Shown one piece after another: positions 29,101 to 42,315 of a stretch of DNA of 64,000 bases. Position 1 is the stretch's first letter; each line of letters starts with the position of its first letter. The position numbers were made by a program, and so were the translations under genes. The notes under the pieces are model-generated. The model ran no database searches. It saw only the letters and a list, made by a program, of their open reading frames with translations, and was not told the DNA's origin. The stretch is from Microglena sp. YARC (taxonomy: Eukaryota > Chlorophyta > Chlorophyceae > Chlamydomonadales > Chlamydomonadaceae), in the NCBI GenBank assembly GCA_022414725.1, contig CM039467.1:15462091-15526090 (forward strand), written 5' to 3'.

Positions 29101-32100
29101 TTTGTATGTTTGTTGGTATGTTGGTATGTTAAGGTAGTGTATCGTTGGGTATTGTATTGGTATGTGTAGTAAAATAAGTTTTGTATGACTATACAGGGTT
29201 GGTATGTTGGTATGTATGTTGGTATGTATTGTTGTCATGCTTTAGGTAGTATTTGTAGTATGTTGGTATTGATGTATGTTGTATGTATGATATGTTTGGT
29301 ATGTTGGTCTGTGTTTATGTCTTGGTGTATGTTGTATGGTCATGGGGCTTGGATATACACTGATATTGTGGCTACGTTAGGTACGTATAGATTAGTAGTA
29401 TGTTGTATGACCGCATCGTAGTATGTTGGTATGTTGTTATGTCATGTTGTGCTAATGTATGTTGGGTCTATGTTGGTTATGCTGGGTAAGGCTCATTTGT
29501 AATACTGTTATGCTTGTAGTGAATATCGTCGGTATGATTAGTGCGTAGTGTTGGTGCTGAGTTGTTAATGTATGGTATGCTTATGTATGTCTGGACGGAG
29601 AAGTGGTTGCTGTAGTGTGTGAGATATGTATGTTGATATGAATATGTGGGATATCGTATGGTTAATGTGGTAGTGGTATGATTGGGCCAGCTACTGGTGA
29701 TTGTTCGGTATGTGGGAGAGCGTATGGTGTCATGTTGAGGATATGTTTCTGGGCCTGATGTCGTATGTAGGTGCATGTTGTATGATAATATCTGTAGTAT
29801 GGTCGACAAGGACACAATTGATTGGCGCTATGTTGTATGTATGTTGTCTATGCTCACTCGCTCACGGGTATGTTGTATGTTGGTATTGTTGGTATGTATG
29901 CTGCGCTATGTAATGTTGGTTGTTGCAGACACCTTGGCCCTATGTTAGTGATGGATGGTATGTTGTATTGGTATAGTTGAATATTGTATTGATGGTATAA
30001 GTTGGCTATGAACAATCGTTTGTAAGGTATCCTTGTAGGGTATAGTTGGATGTTAGGCATCATGCTTTGTATGTATCGTTGTACTGTATGGTAGTATCGT
30101 TGGTATGATTCCGGCCTAATGTGGCACTGTATGTTGGTATATGTATGTTGCGGGTATGTATGTTGGCCTATGTTGGAAATATGTTGTATGTTGTGAGTAT
30201 TGTAGTGGTACTCCAGTTGGTATGTGTGGCATCTTCGCGTCATGTGCGTATGCAACATGGTGGCAGGCCCCTATGTTATGTTTGGTTACGCTTGTGCTAT
30301 TGTCTGCATTTATTGTAAGTATGGGAATAGTTGGTATGTTGGGTATGTAGGTAAATGTTGATATGTACACCTGTATGTATGTTATGTTGGATATATGTTG
30401 GTATGTTGGTATGTTGGCCTATGTTGTTATATGTATGGGTATGTTTGCTTATGCTTAGGCTAATGTTGGTATGATGGTAGTGTATGTCCTTATGATCATT
30501 CGTTTATCGTATGGCTAGCTCGGTATAGATTGGGTATGTAATGTTGAATATGTAGTGCTTGGTATGTGTGGTATGTTGGTTATGTTGGATGTTGGTATGG
30601 TTGGTAATGCTATCATTGTTGGAATATGTTGTTGTTAAATGTTGGATACGTTGGCTATTGTATGGTATGTATGTTTACGTACTGTTGGTACTGATATGCT
30701 GGATCAGTTGGCTATAGTCTATGGATATGTTCCGGTAGTATGCTTGTTATACTGTACATTGTTGTATGTTCTGGAATTATGTTTGTATCATAAGGTATGG
30801 TGATGTGGTATGTATGTTGAGTATGTTCGGGTACTGTTATTGTATGTTGTATGCATATGTCTGATATGTATGTATGATGTTGGCTATGATAATGTATGTA
30901 TGTTGGTATGTATGTTCGGTATGTGTATGTATAGAATGTATGTATGTTGTATTGTTGGTAAGGGTTGTATGTATGTTGGTAATGTATGGATATGTTGGGT
31001 ATGTGGTATGTTATTTGTATGTATGATTGGTAGTCCGTTGTTCATGTTGGTATGTTTGGTGATGTTGTATGTATGTGTATGTTGCGTATGTTGTATGTAT
31101 GTAAGTATGTATGTTGGTATGTCTGTATGTAATGTTTATTGTTATGTTGGTATGTATGTAGGATATGTTGGTATGGTTGCGTATGTTGGTATGTTGGCTA
31201 TGGTGGCTAGTGTATGTAGGTTATGTTGGTATGTGTGTGGTATATGTTGGTATCGTGGTATGTATGTTGTATGTTGTTGGATGTTGTATGGTTGGTATGT
31301 ATGTTGGTATGTTGGCGTATGTTGCTATGTTGTATGTATGTTGGTATGTTTGGTATGTATGTTGTACTGTGGTATGTTGTATGGATGTTGTATTATGTTG
31401 TTGTATGTATAGTGGTATGTATGGTATGTTGTATGATGTTGGTTATGTTGGTCTTTTGATGTTGGTATTGTATGTTGTATGTTGGTAGTATGTTAGTATG
31501 TTTATGTATTGTATGTGTAGTGGTATGTTGGCTATGTTTGTATGTATGTTGGTATGTTGGTATGATTGGGTATGCTGGTATGTTGGTATGTATGTTGTAT
31601 GTATTGTTGGTAGTTGTTGGTATGTTGGTATGTGGTATGTTGGTATCTGTTGGTATGTTAATATGTTGGTATGTATGTGGTATGTTGGATGTTGGTATGT
31701 GTGTTGGTATGTGGTTGTTAGGTATGTTTGGTTGTTGGTAGTGTATGTGTTGCGTATGTTGGTATGTTGGTAAGTGTTATGTTGTATGTATGTTAGTATG
31801 TTTGTATGTTATGTTGGTAGTTGTATGTTGATGTTGGTATGTCCCTCGTATGTATGTTGGATGTTGTATTGTTTGGTTGTTGGTAGTTGGTACGTTGTTG
31901 TAGTACGTTACGTATGTTGTATGTTTTGTATGTTGTATGTATGGTTGTATGTATTGTACTGTATGTTCGGTATGTTGGTATGTCTGGTATTATGTTGGTA
32001 TGTATGTTGTATTTTGGTATGTTGGTATGTTGTTGTAAGATGTATGTTGGTATGTTGGTATGCTGTATGTATGTGTATGTATGTTGGTTATGTTGGTATG

Positions 32101-34235
32101 TGGTATGTAATGTTGGTATGTATGTTGGTATGTGGTTGTTGTATGTATGTTGTATGTTATGTTGGTATGTTGCATGTTGGTTTGTTTTATGTTTGTATGT
32201 ATGTATGTTGGTATGTTGGACTATGTTGGCCTTATCGTTGTATGTTGTGGATGTTGGTAGTTGGTATGTGTTGTATGTATGTTGGTATGTTTGGTATGTT
32301 GGTATGTGTATGTATGTCGTATGTATGTTGGTATTGTTGTATGTTGGTATGTTTGTATGTATGTTTATGTGTGTTGGTATGTTGGTATGTTGGTATGTTG
32401 GTATTGTATGTTGTATGTATGTTGGATTGGTATTTGAGTTATGTTGGTATGTTGGTATGTTGTTGGTTGGTATGTATGTGTATTGTAGTTGGTATGTTGT
32501 ATGTTGGTATTTGGTATTATATGTATCTGTGGTATGTTGGTATGTAGTAGTTGGTATGTGTATGTATGGGTTTGGTATGTTGGTTATCGTGGTACTGTAT
32601 GTAGGATATGTGGTATGTGTGTTGTTATTTGGTATGTCTTGATATGTGGTATTGTAGCTTGTATGTTTGTCGGTATGCGGTATGTTGGGATATGTATGTT
32701 GGTATGTTGGTATGTTGTTATGTGTATGTCTCTGGTATTTGTTGGTATTGTAATGTGGTCTATGTTGGTATGTTGTATGTATGTTGTATTAGTATGTATG
32801 TTGTAGTTGTTTGGTATCGTTAGTATGTGTATGTTGGCGCATTTGGTATGTTGGTTGTCGGTATGTATGGTTGGTACTGTTGGTATGTATGTTAGTATGT
32901 TGTATGTTATGTTGGTATGTTGGTATGTTGGATTTGGTATGTTGTATGTATGTTGGTATGTTGGTATGTTGGTATGTTGGTATGTTGGTATGTATGTTGT
33001 ATGTATGTTGGTATGTTGGTATGTTGGTTATGTGGATGTTGGTATGTTGGGTATGTTTATGTTGTATGTATGCTGGTATGTTGGTATGTTGGTATGGGGG
33101 TTGTATCGTTGGTAATGTTGTTGGCTATGTTGGTATGTTGGTATTTGGTAGTTGGTATTGTTGGTATGTTGGGATGTATGTTGGTTTGTTGGTATGTGGT
33201 AAGTTGTATGTTGGTATGATATGTTAGTAGTTGTATGTTATGTTGGTATGTTGGTATGTTGGTATGTTGTATGTATGTTGGTATGTTGGTATGTTGGTAT
33301 GTTGGTATGTTGGTATGATACTATTATATATAATATATGTTGGTATGTTGGTATGTTTGATGTGTATGCTAGTTGTATGTTATGTATGTATGTTGGTATG
33401 TGGTGTTGGTATGTAATGTGGTATGTATGTTGGTATGTTGGTATGTATGTGTAATGTATGTTGGTATGTTGGTGTGTAGTATTGTTGGTATGTTGTATGT
33501 TTGTATGTGGTATCTGTGATGTATGTTGGTCATCGATGTGGTATGTTGATATGTTGGTATGTTGGTATGTTTGTAATTATGTTGTTGTTGCTATGTTGGT
33601 ATGTTGAAGTCTGTATGTATGTAGTATGTATGTTGGTAGTGTTATGATGTTGTACTCTATGGTGGTATGTATGTATGTAGGTATGTTGGTTGTTGGTTAT
33701 GTCGGTATGTTGGTATGTTGGTATGATGATAGCGTATGTTGGTTAGTGTGTGGCATGTTGCGGTATGTTGGTATGTATGTTGACTGTTTGTTGGTATGTT
33801 GTATGTTGTATGTATGTTGGTATGTGGTATGTTAGTACTGTTGTATGTATGTTAGTATGTTCTGGCTATTGTATGTGTATGTGGTATGTGTATGTATTTG
33901 CTATGTATGTATGTGTATGTCATGTTGGATGATGTTTGGTCATGTTATGGTACCTGTATCGTTGGTATGTTGGGCTAAGGTTAGTATGTTGGTATGTATG
34001 TTGGTTATGGCCAGACCAACTTCGGTATGTATGTTCAGTATGTATGTTGTATAGTTGGTATGTTGATGTTGGTATATTGGTATGTTGTTACGTGTTCTCG
34101 TTTGGATACTGTATAGATATATAGAGTCGTGCATTAACGCTCAAAATTAGTTAGGAGTGTATTGTGTATGTATGTTGGTATGTTGGGTATGTTGGTATAT
34201 TATTGTGTTGGTATGTTACATATGTTGGTATTCTC
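23185..34235. repeat. Giant TATGTTGG-type tandem array (11 kb)
   Basis: Octamer GGTATGTT and related GTATGTAT, GTTGTATG units fill about 11 kb with hardly any C on the plus strand. Regularity is high at 23.2-26 kb and about 31.5-33.5 kb and low at 27.8-31 kb, where unit-breaking single-base changes are frequent. A G-run block sits at 24990-25026. A few non-repeat islands occur (26226-26262, 28445-28540). Its start is 14 bp from the acceptor of an RCC1 exon, so it is intronic. All the frames rich in Tyr/Val/Cys/Met or Thr/His/Tyr are translations of the array. Confidence 0.9.
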
Positions 34236-35235
34236 NNNNNNNNNNNNNNNNNNNNNNNNNNNNNNNNNNNNNNNNNNNNNNNNNNNNNNNNNNNNNNNNN
34301 NNNNNNNNNNNNNNNNNNNNNNNNNNNNNNNNNNNNNNNNNNNNNNNNNNNNNNNNNNNNNNNNNNNNNNNNNNNNNNNNNNNNNNNNNNNNNNNNNNNN
34401 NNNNNNNNNNNNNNNNNNNNNNNNNNNNNNNNNNNNNNNNNNNNNNNNNNNNNNNNNNNNNNNNNNNNNNNNNNNNNNNNNNNNNNNNNNNNNNNNNNNN
34501 NNNNNNNNNNNNNNNNNNNNNNNNNNNNNNNNNNNNNNNNNNNNNNNNNNNNNNNNNNNNNNNNNNNNNNNNNNNNNNNNNNNNNNNNNNNNNNNNNNNN
34601 NNNNNNNNNNNNNNNNNNNNNNNNNNNNNNNNNNNNNNNNNNNNNNNNNNNNNNNNNNNNNNNNNNNNNNNNNNNNNNNNNNNNNNNNNNNNNNNNNNNN
34701 NNNNNNNNNNNNNNNNNNNNNNNNNNNNNNNNNNNNNNNNNNNNNNNNNNNNNNNNNNNNNNNNNNNNNNNNNNNNNNNNNNNNNNNNNNNNNNNNNNNN
34801 NNNNNNNNNNNNNNNNNNNNNNNNNNNNNNNNNNNNNNNNNNNNNNNNNNNNNNNNNNNNNNNNNNNNNNNNNNNNNNNNNNNNNNNNNNNNNNNNNNNN
34901 NNNNNNNNNNNNNNNNNNNNNNNNNNNNNNNNNNNNNNNNNNNNNNNNNNNNNNNNNNNNNNNNNNNNNNNNNNNNNNNNNNNNNNNNNNNNNNNNNNNN
35001 NNNNNNNNNNNNNNNNNNNNNNNNNNNNNNNNNNNNNNNNNNNNNNNNNNNNNNNNNNNNNNNNNNNNNNNNNNNNNNNNNNNNNNNNNNNNNNNNNNNN
35101 NNNNNNNNNNNNNNNNNNNNNNNNNNNNNNNNNNNNNNNNNNNNNNNNNNNNNNNNNNNNNNNNNNNNNNNNNNNNNNNNNNNNNNNNNNNNNNNNNNNN
35201 NNNNNNNNNNNNNNNNNNNNNNNNNNNNNNNNNNN
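34236..35235. other. Assembly gap, exactly 1000 N
   Basis: A run of 1000 N between two unrelated arrays. The round number suggests a placeholder of unknown true size. Frames drawn across it are meaningless. Confidence 0.97.
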
Positions 35236-38200
35236 GAAGTAGCATCCCCTTCTTGCCCATTTCTGCCTGAGTGGTGCAAGACCTTTCGTGGCAGCACTGT
35301 AAGTCAACATCCCCTGCCTTGTAGTACCCATTTCTTGCCTGAGTGCTGCCTAGGTTTGTAGTGGCAGGCATTTGAAGTAGCTCCCCTGGGCTTCGTGCCC
35401 GATTATCTGCTGAGTGGTGCCTAGCCTTATGTTGGCAGCACTGGATAGTAGCATCCGACTCATGTCGCTTAGGGTGCCCGGCTTTCTTGTCGTGAGTTTG
35501 GTGCTGCCTTTATGTGTGGTGGCAGCACTGGATTTTTAGTTTGCGTCCCGGCCTTAGTGCCATTGTCTGTGCTGAGTGGCTGCCTAGCCTTTGTGGCTAT
35601 GTCTACTGGGAGTCGTCATCTCCCTGCCTTAGTGTTAACCCATTTCTGCCTGAATGTTGCTAAGCCTTGTTGTGATGGCAGCACTATAAAGTAGCATTCC
35701 CCTGCTTTGTGCCAAATTTCTGCTGAGTGCATTGCCTAGCCTTTGTGGACAGCACTGGAGTAGAATCCCCTGCTATCGTGCCCATTTCTTGCCTGAGTGG
35801 CTGCCTAGCTTTGTGGCACAGCACTGGAGTAGCATTCCCCTTGCCTTCGTGCCCTTTCTGCCTGAGTGTCTGCTTGCCTTTTGTGTCTTAGCACTGAGAT
35901 TAGTAGCATGCTCCTGCCTTAGTGCCCTATTTCTTTGCTCTGAGTGGCTGCCTCTATGCTCATCCTCTGTGGCAGCACTCAATGTAGCATCCCCTGCCTT
36001 AGTGCCCATTCTGCCTGCAGTGCTGCCCTAGCCTTGCTGGCGCACTCCAAGTAGCATCCATGCCTAGTACCATTCTGCCTGTGTGGTGCCTGTAGCCTTT
36101 GTGGCAGCAATCGAAGTGCATCCTTCCTCTCTCTGCTCGCTCGCGTCGCCCCTTTCGTTGCTCAGTAACGTCTTTTACTCTAGTGTTCTGCTCGCTCGGC
36201 TCCTGCCTTTGTGCAGCCTGGAAGTAAGCTCCTTGCCTTAATGCCATTCTCTGCCTCTGAGGCGCTCGCCATATGATAAATAGTCACGCGCCCGTGCGAA
36301 GTTAGCCATCGCTCGCCCTCTGTGCCCTGCTCTGGCTTCTTGAGGCTGCGTAGGCTTTTGGGCAGCATCTGTCGAAACACTCTCCCACTGCCTGTGGCCC
36401 CATTCTGTGCGCCTGCTACCTTTCCTAGTCGGCCCAGCACTGGAGATTGTTCCTCTCCCGTGCCTTACGTGTTTTTCTGCCCGTGAGTGGCTCTCGCGCT
36501 GCTCTCGTCGGCACCTGCACTGGCGAGCGTCGCTCCCCTGCCTGGTGCCATTTCTGCCTGAGTGGTGCTGCCTTTGTGGCAGCATGGAAGTAGCATCATT
36601 CGTGCGAGTGGCTGCCCCCTGCCCTTTCTTGCACTAGCCGTGCCTAGCCCTGCCAGTGCCATTTCTGTCTGAGTGCCATTTATTCAGCCTGGAAAGTTAG
36701 CATCCTCTGTTAGTGCTAATTTTTGATGTTCCCTTTTCTGCCCTGAGTGGCTGCTATCTTGTGGCAGCACTGGGAAGGTAGCATCCCCCGACTGTTATCG
36801 TGCCTCATTTTCTGAGGCCTGCCTAGCCCTTGTTGAGCACGCTGGAAGTAGCATCCCCTGCTTCGTGCCCATTTCTGCCTGAGTGGCTGCCTAGCCTTTG
36901 TGGCAGCACTCAATGTAGCATCCCCTGCCTTAGCTGCCCATTTCTGCCTGAGTGCTGCCTAGCTTTGTGCTTTGTGTTAGTACCAGTCCTTTTGTGGAGC
37001 AGTGTGGGTGGGCTGGGAAGTAGCTGTGGCAGACTGGTGCTCCGCCTCGTCGGGGACCATTGGCGGGGTCGCCCTGGGCGGTGAGTACGCTGGCCCTGTG
37101 CCATTTCTGTCTGAGCCTCGTGCCGCATTTCTGCCTGAGTGGCTGCCTAGGTTTGTGGCAGCACTGGAAGTAGCATCCCTGCCTTATGTTCTGCCTATTT
37201 TCTGCTTGCCTAGTGGCTGCTTTGTGGTGAGTGCAGCACTGGAAGTAGCATCCCCGTGCTTTGTGCCATTTCTGTGCCCATTTCTGCCTGAGTGATCCCC
37301 TGCTTCGCCCCTTCTGCTGAGCCTTTGTGGCAGCTACTGGAAGTAGCATCCCCTGCTCGTGCCATTTTCTGCTGAGGTGGCTGCTAGTAGGAGATGGAAG
37401 TAGCTTCCCTAGTGCATGCTATTCGTGCCCTAGCCTTTTGGCATTTAGCTCCCCTTGCTTAGTGCTTTCTGCTGAGTGGCTGCCTTTGTGGCCGCAGCCT
37501 TTGTAACCACTTTCTGGCAGCCTTTGTGGCATCTGCGAAGTACATCCCTGCATCCCCTGCTTAATGAAGTGGCTGCCAGCCTCGCAGCACTCGAAGTAGC
37601 TTCCCCTGCGCTTCGTGCCCATATTTTGTTGCCCCTTTGGTGGCAGGCCTCAGTCTGCCTTTGTGGCAGCAACTGGAAAGTAGCCGCTTAGTGGAATTTT
37701 CTGCCCTTTGCTGGCAGCACTCGAAGTTGCCCTTAGTGGCCTGAGTGGCTGGCCTAGCCTTTGTGGCAGCACTGGAAGTAGCATCCCCTGCCTTCGCCCA
37801 TTTCTGCCTGATGGCTGCCTAGCCTAGCCTGGAATGTAGCATCCCCTGCCTGGTGGCAGTTTTTACTGCCTAGAGTGGCGTGGCCATAGCATTTGTGGCA
37901 TACTGGAAGTAGCTGCCATTTAATCTGCCTGAGTGGCCCTTGTGGCAGCCTCGAAAGTATTTTCTGCCTACCATTTTAGTGCCCCCGGCATTTCAAGTGC
38001 AGACTGGAGGAGTAGCTTCCCGCCTGCCTTTGTGCCCAGCAGGCCCTTTGTGGAGCTGCCTAGAAAGCACTCGAAGTAGCATCCCTGCCTTAGTGCCCAT
38101 TTGCCTGAGTGGCTGGCTAGCTTTCGTGGCAGCACTGAGTAGCTTCCCTGCCTTTAGTGCCATTTCTGTACTGAGTGGTGCTGCTGTGTGCGGCAGGGTA

Positions 38201-41200
38201 GTGCCTTTCTTGCCTGAGTTGGCTGCTGCCTTAGCACTCGAAGTAGCCAATTTGTGGCAGGCCATGCTTAGCTGCCTTTGGCCTGAGCAGACTGGGAAGG
38301 TGCAGCCTTAGTGCCAACTGCCTAGCAGCACTATTAGCATCCCATGCCTTAGTGCCCATTTCTGCCTGGTGGGCTGCCTAGTGGCTGCCTAGTTTGGCAG
38401 CACTGGAAAGTGCATTTCTGCCTGACCGGTAGCAGACTGAAGTGCTTCCTGCCTTAGCCTTGCCAACTCAGCATGTAGCTTCAGTGCCCATTTGCCTGCC
38501 TGAGTGGCTGCCCTAGCCCTTAGCATCCCAAGTAGCATCCTAGCCTGCCTTACCGGCATGCTTAGCCTTTTTGCTGCCCAGCACTGCAATAGCACTGCCT
38601 AAGTGGCTGCCTAAGTGGCCCATCATGCCCTGCCCAATTTCTGGAGTGGCATGGAAGTAGCCCCGCTGCTTTGTCCGCAAGCTTTCTGGAAAGTAGCATC
38701 CCCGCCTGCCAATAGTGGCTGCTTGTGGCAGCAGCATCCGCTGCTTAGTGCCCAAGCGCCTTTTGTGGCAGCCACTCAATAGTAGCATCCCTGCTTAAGT
38801 ACATTCTGCCTGAGTGGCTGCTAGCCTCACATCCCTGCCTTAGGGGCCATGCCCTTTCTGCTGCTAGCCTTTGTTGCATCCCTGCCTTAGTGCCCTTTCT
38901 GTGAGTGGCTGCTAGCCTTTGTTGTGGCAGCACTGGAAGTAGCGAAGTAGCATCCCCTGGCTTAGTGCCCATTTCTGCCTAAGTGAGTGGCTGCTAGCCT
39001 TTGTGGGCAGCACTCATCCCTGCCTTAGTGCCCATATTCTGCCTGAAAGCCTTTGTGGCAGCTCCCCTGCCTTTGTGCCCATTCTGCCTAGTGGCTAGCC
39101 TTTGTGGCAGCACTGGAAGTAGCATCCCCGCCTGTGCCCATTTCTGCTGAGTGGCTGCCTAGCCTTTGTGTGCAGCACTGGAAGTAGCATCCCCTGCCTT
39201 TAGTGCCCATTAAGGTGGCCTAGCCTTCTGTGGCAATGCACTTTCTGCCTGAGTGTGCTGCCTTTGTGGCAGCCAAGTAGCATCCCTGCCTTAGTGCCCT
39301 CTTCTGCCTGAGTGGCTGCCTAGCCTTTGTGCAGCACTCGCCCTGCAGTGCCATTTCTGCCTCTGCCTAGCCTTTGTGCAGCACTGGAAGTAGCATCCCC
39401 TTCGTGCCCCATTTCTGCCCTGCTGCCTAGCCTTTCTGGAAGGGATCCCCTGCCTTAGTGGCAAATATAGGTTTTAAAAGGGGGGCCAATCCTTTTGCCA
39501 TTTCCCTTTGTGCAGCACCCCCCACCCGAAGTAGCTGCCTTTGTGCCCATTTTGCAGTGGCTTGCCTACCTTTGTGGCAGCACTGCATCCCTGCCTTCGT
39601 GCCCATTTCTGCCTGAGTGGCTGCTAGCCTTTGTGGCAGCACTGGATCCCCTGCTTGCTGCCCATTTCTGTGGCCTGCCAGCATGGAGTAGCCCCCTGCC
39701 TTCGTGCCATTTCTGCCTGAGTAAGCTTTCCTAGCCTTTTGGCAGCACTGGAAAAGTAGACATCCCTGCCTTAGTGCCCATTTCTGCCTGAGTGTGGCTA
39801 GCCTTTGTGGCAGCACTCGAAGTGGCACCATCCTGCCCCCTTAAGTATCCCATTCTGCCTGAGTGGCTGAGACCTTGTGGCAGCACTGAAAGCATCCCCT
39901 GCCTTCGTTTGCCCATTTCTTTTCTCGCCTGCTGCCTAGCCTTTGTGGCAGCACTGGAATAGCATAGTGCCCATTTCTGCCTGAGTGGCTTAGCCTTTGG
40001 CCCATGCCTGAATGAACATAGCGCATTGCCTGTGCCCAGCTGCCTGAGGCTGCCTAGCCTTTGTGGCAGCACTGGAAGTGCATCCCCTGCCTTTACCATT
40101 TCTGCTGAGTGGCTGCCTAGCTTTGTGCAGCACTCGATGGAAGTAGCATCCCTGCCCTTGAGTGCCCATTTTATATTATAATGCCTGCCCTAGCCTTTAG
40201 TGGCTGCCTAGCCTTTGTGGCAGCACTACTGCCTAAATGGCGCCTTGCCTTTGTGGCCAAGTAGCATCCTTCGCATGCCCATTTTCTGCCTTAGTATGTG
40301 AGCTGGCAGCCCTCTGGGGCAGCACTGGAAGTGCCTGCCATTTCTGCCGAGCCTTTGTGGCCTTTGCCAGCACTCAAAGTAGCTGGAAGTAGGCCTCCCA
40401 TGCTTAGTGCCCAAAGCACCCCTTTCTGCCTGGTGCGCTCGCCTAGCCTTTGTGGCAAGTGTATCTGCCTAGTGCCCAGCCTGTGTCTGCCTGAGCCTTT
40501 TGTGCAGGAAGTGCATCCCATGCCTGTATTGCCCATTTCTGCCTGATCCCCTGCCCTTAGAGCAACTGGCCATTTGCCTTCGTGCCCATTTCTGAGTGGC
40601 TGCTTTAGCCTTTGTGGCAGCACTCAATGTAGCATCCCCTGCCTTAGTTGCCCATTCTTTGCCTTTTCTGTCTGCCTGAGTGGCTGCCTAGCCTTTGTGG
40701 GGGCACTCAAGTAGCATCCTGCCTTAGTACCCATTTTCTGCCTGAGTGGCTGCCTAGCCTTTGTGGAAGCAATCGAAGTAGCATCCCCTGCCTTAGTGCG
40801 TCATTTCTGCCTGAGGTGGCTGCCAACTTTTGTGGCAGCACTCGAAGTAGCTTCCCCTGCCTTCGTGTTGTCTGCCAATTTTTATAGCGCTGGTGGTGGC
40901 GCAGTTTGGGCCTTTATGCTGCCGAGCCTTTGCCGAGGGTGCAGTGAGCACTGGAAGCATCCATGCCCTTAATGGCTTTCCTGCGGTGAGTGGCTGCCTT
41001 CCCCTGCCTTTGCCTGGCTTTTTACTGCACTGAAGTCTAGAAGTTTTCTGCCTAGTGCCCAAGCCCTGGAAGTAGCCCGTGCCTTGCACATCTGCCTGAG
41101 TGGCTGCCTAGGCTGGCGCTTTTGTGGCAGCACTGAAGTAGCATCCCCTGCCTTAGTGCCCATTTCTGCTGAGTGGGGCTGCCTAGCCTTTGTGCAGCAC

Positions 41201-42315
41201 TGGAAGTAGCATATGCCCTGCCTTCGTGCCGATTTCTGCCTGAGTGGCTGCCTTAGCCTTTGTGGCAAGCACTGGAAGTAGCATCCCCTGCCTTAGTGCC
41301 CATTTCTGCCTGAGTGGCTGCCTAGCCTTGTGTGGCAGATCACTGGAAGTAGCATCCCCCTGCCTTAGTGCGCCATTTCTGCCTGAGTTGGCTGCCTAGC
41401 CTTTGTGGCCAGCACTCGGAAGTAGCATCCCCTGCCTTAGTGCCCATTTCTGCCTAAGTGGCTGCCTAGCCTTTGTGTGGCAGCACTGGGGTAGTAGCAT
41501 CCCCTGCCTTCGTGCCCATTCTGCCTGAGTGGCTGCCTAGCCTTTGTGGCAGCACTGAAGTAGCATCCCCTGCCTTTGTGCCCATTTCTGCCTAAGTGGC
41601 TGCTAGCCTTTGTGGCAGACTGCCTGAAGTAGATCCCCTGTTCGTGCCCATTTTCTGCCTGAGTGGCTGCCTAGCCTTTGTGGCAGCACTGGAAGTAGCA
41701 TCCCCTGCCCTTAGTGCCCCATTTCTGCCTGAGTGGCTGCCTAGCCTTTGTGGGCAGCACTCAAAGTAGCATCCCCTGCCTTAGTACCATTTCTGCCTGA
41801 GTGGCTGCCTAGCCTTTTGTGGCAGCACTCGAAGTAAGCATCCCTGCCTTAGTGCCCATTTCTGCCTGAGTGGCTGCCTAGCCTTTGTGGCAGCACTGGA
41901 AGTAGCATCCCCTGCCTTAGTGCCCATTTCTGCCTGAGTGGCTGCTGCTAGCCTTTGTGGCAGCACTGGAAGTAGTGATTAGCCTTGGCCCATAGTTTGT
42001 GCAGACTCCAAGTAGCATCCCTGCCTTTGTGCCCATTTCTGCCTGGTGGCTGCCTAGCCTTTGTGGCAGCACTGGAAGTAGCATCCCTGCCTTCGTGCCA
42101 TTTCTGCCTGAGTGGCTGCCTAGCCTTTTGTGGCAGCACTGGAAGTAGCATCCCTGCCTTAGTGCCCATTTCTGCCTGAGTGGCTGCCTAGGGGGGGTGC
42201 CTTTGTGGCAGCACTGGAAGTAGCATCCCTGCCTTCGTGCCATTTCTTGCCTAAGTGGCTGCCTAGCCTTTGGGCAGCACTAGCATCCTGCCTTAGTGCC
42301 CATTTCTGCCTGAGT
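35236..42315. repeat. 68-bp minisatellite array (7 kb)
   Basis: Consensus pieces: CTGCCTTAGTGCCCATTTCT, GCCTGAGTGGCTGCCTAGCC, TTTGTGGCAGCACTGGAAGT and AGCATCCC, 68 bp in all, giving about 100 copies. Copies at 41.2-42.3 kb are nearly regular, with TTAGTG/TTCGTG variants. Towards the gap they are broken by many short insertions and deletions. Since 68 is not a multiple of three and copies vary, the open frames here are not genes. Confidence 0.92.

Noticed and set aside
23136..34134. Dozens of long frames rich in Tyr/Val/Cys/Met (plus) or Thr/His/Tyr/Asn (minus)
   Set aside because: Direct translations of the TATGTTGG array, open in many registers at once.
34151..35371. Long open frames spanning 34.1-35.4 kb on both strands
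   Set aside because: They consist almost entirely of the N gap.
35500..42250. Frames with KARQPLRQKW or LPQRLGSHSG repeats
   Set aside because: Translations of the 68-bp minisatellite, with no non-repeat protein sequence.
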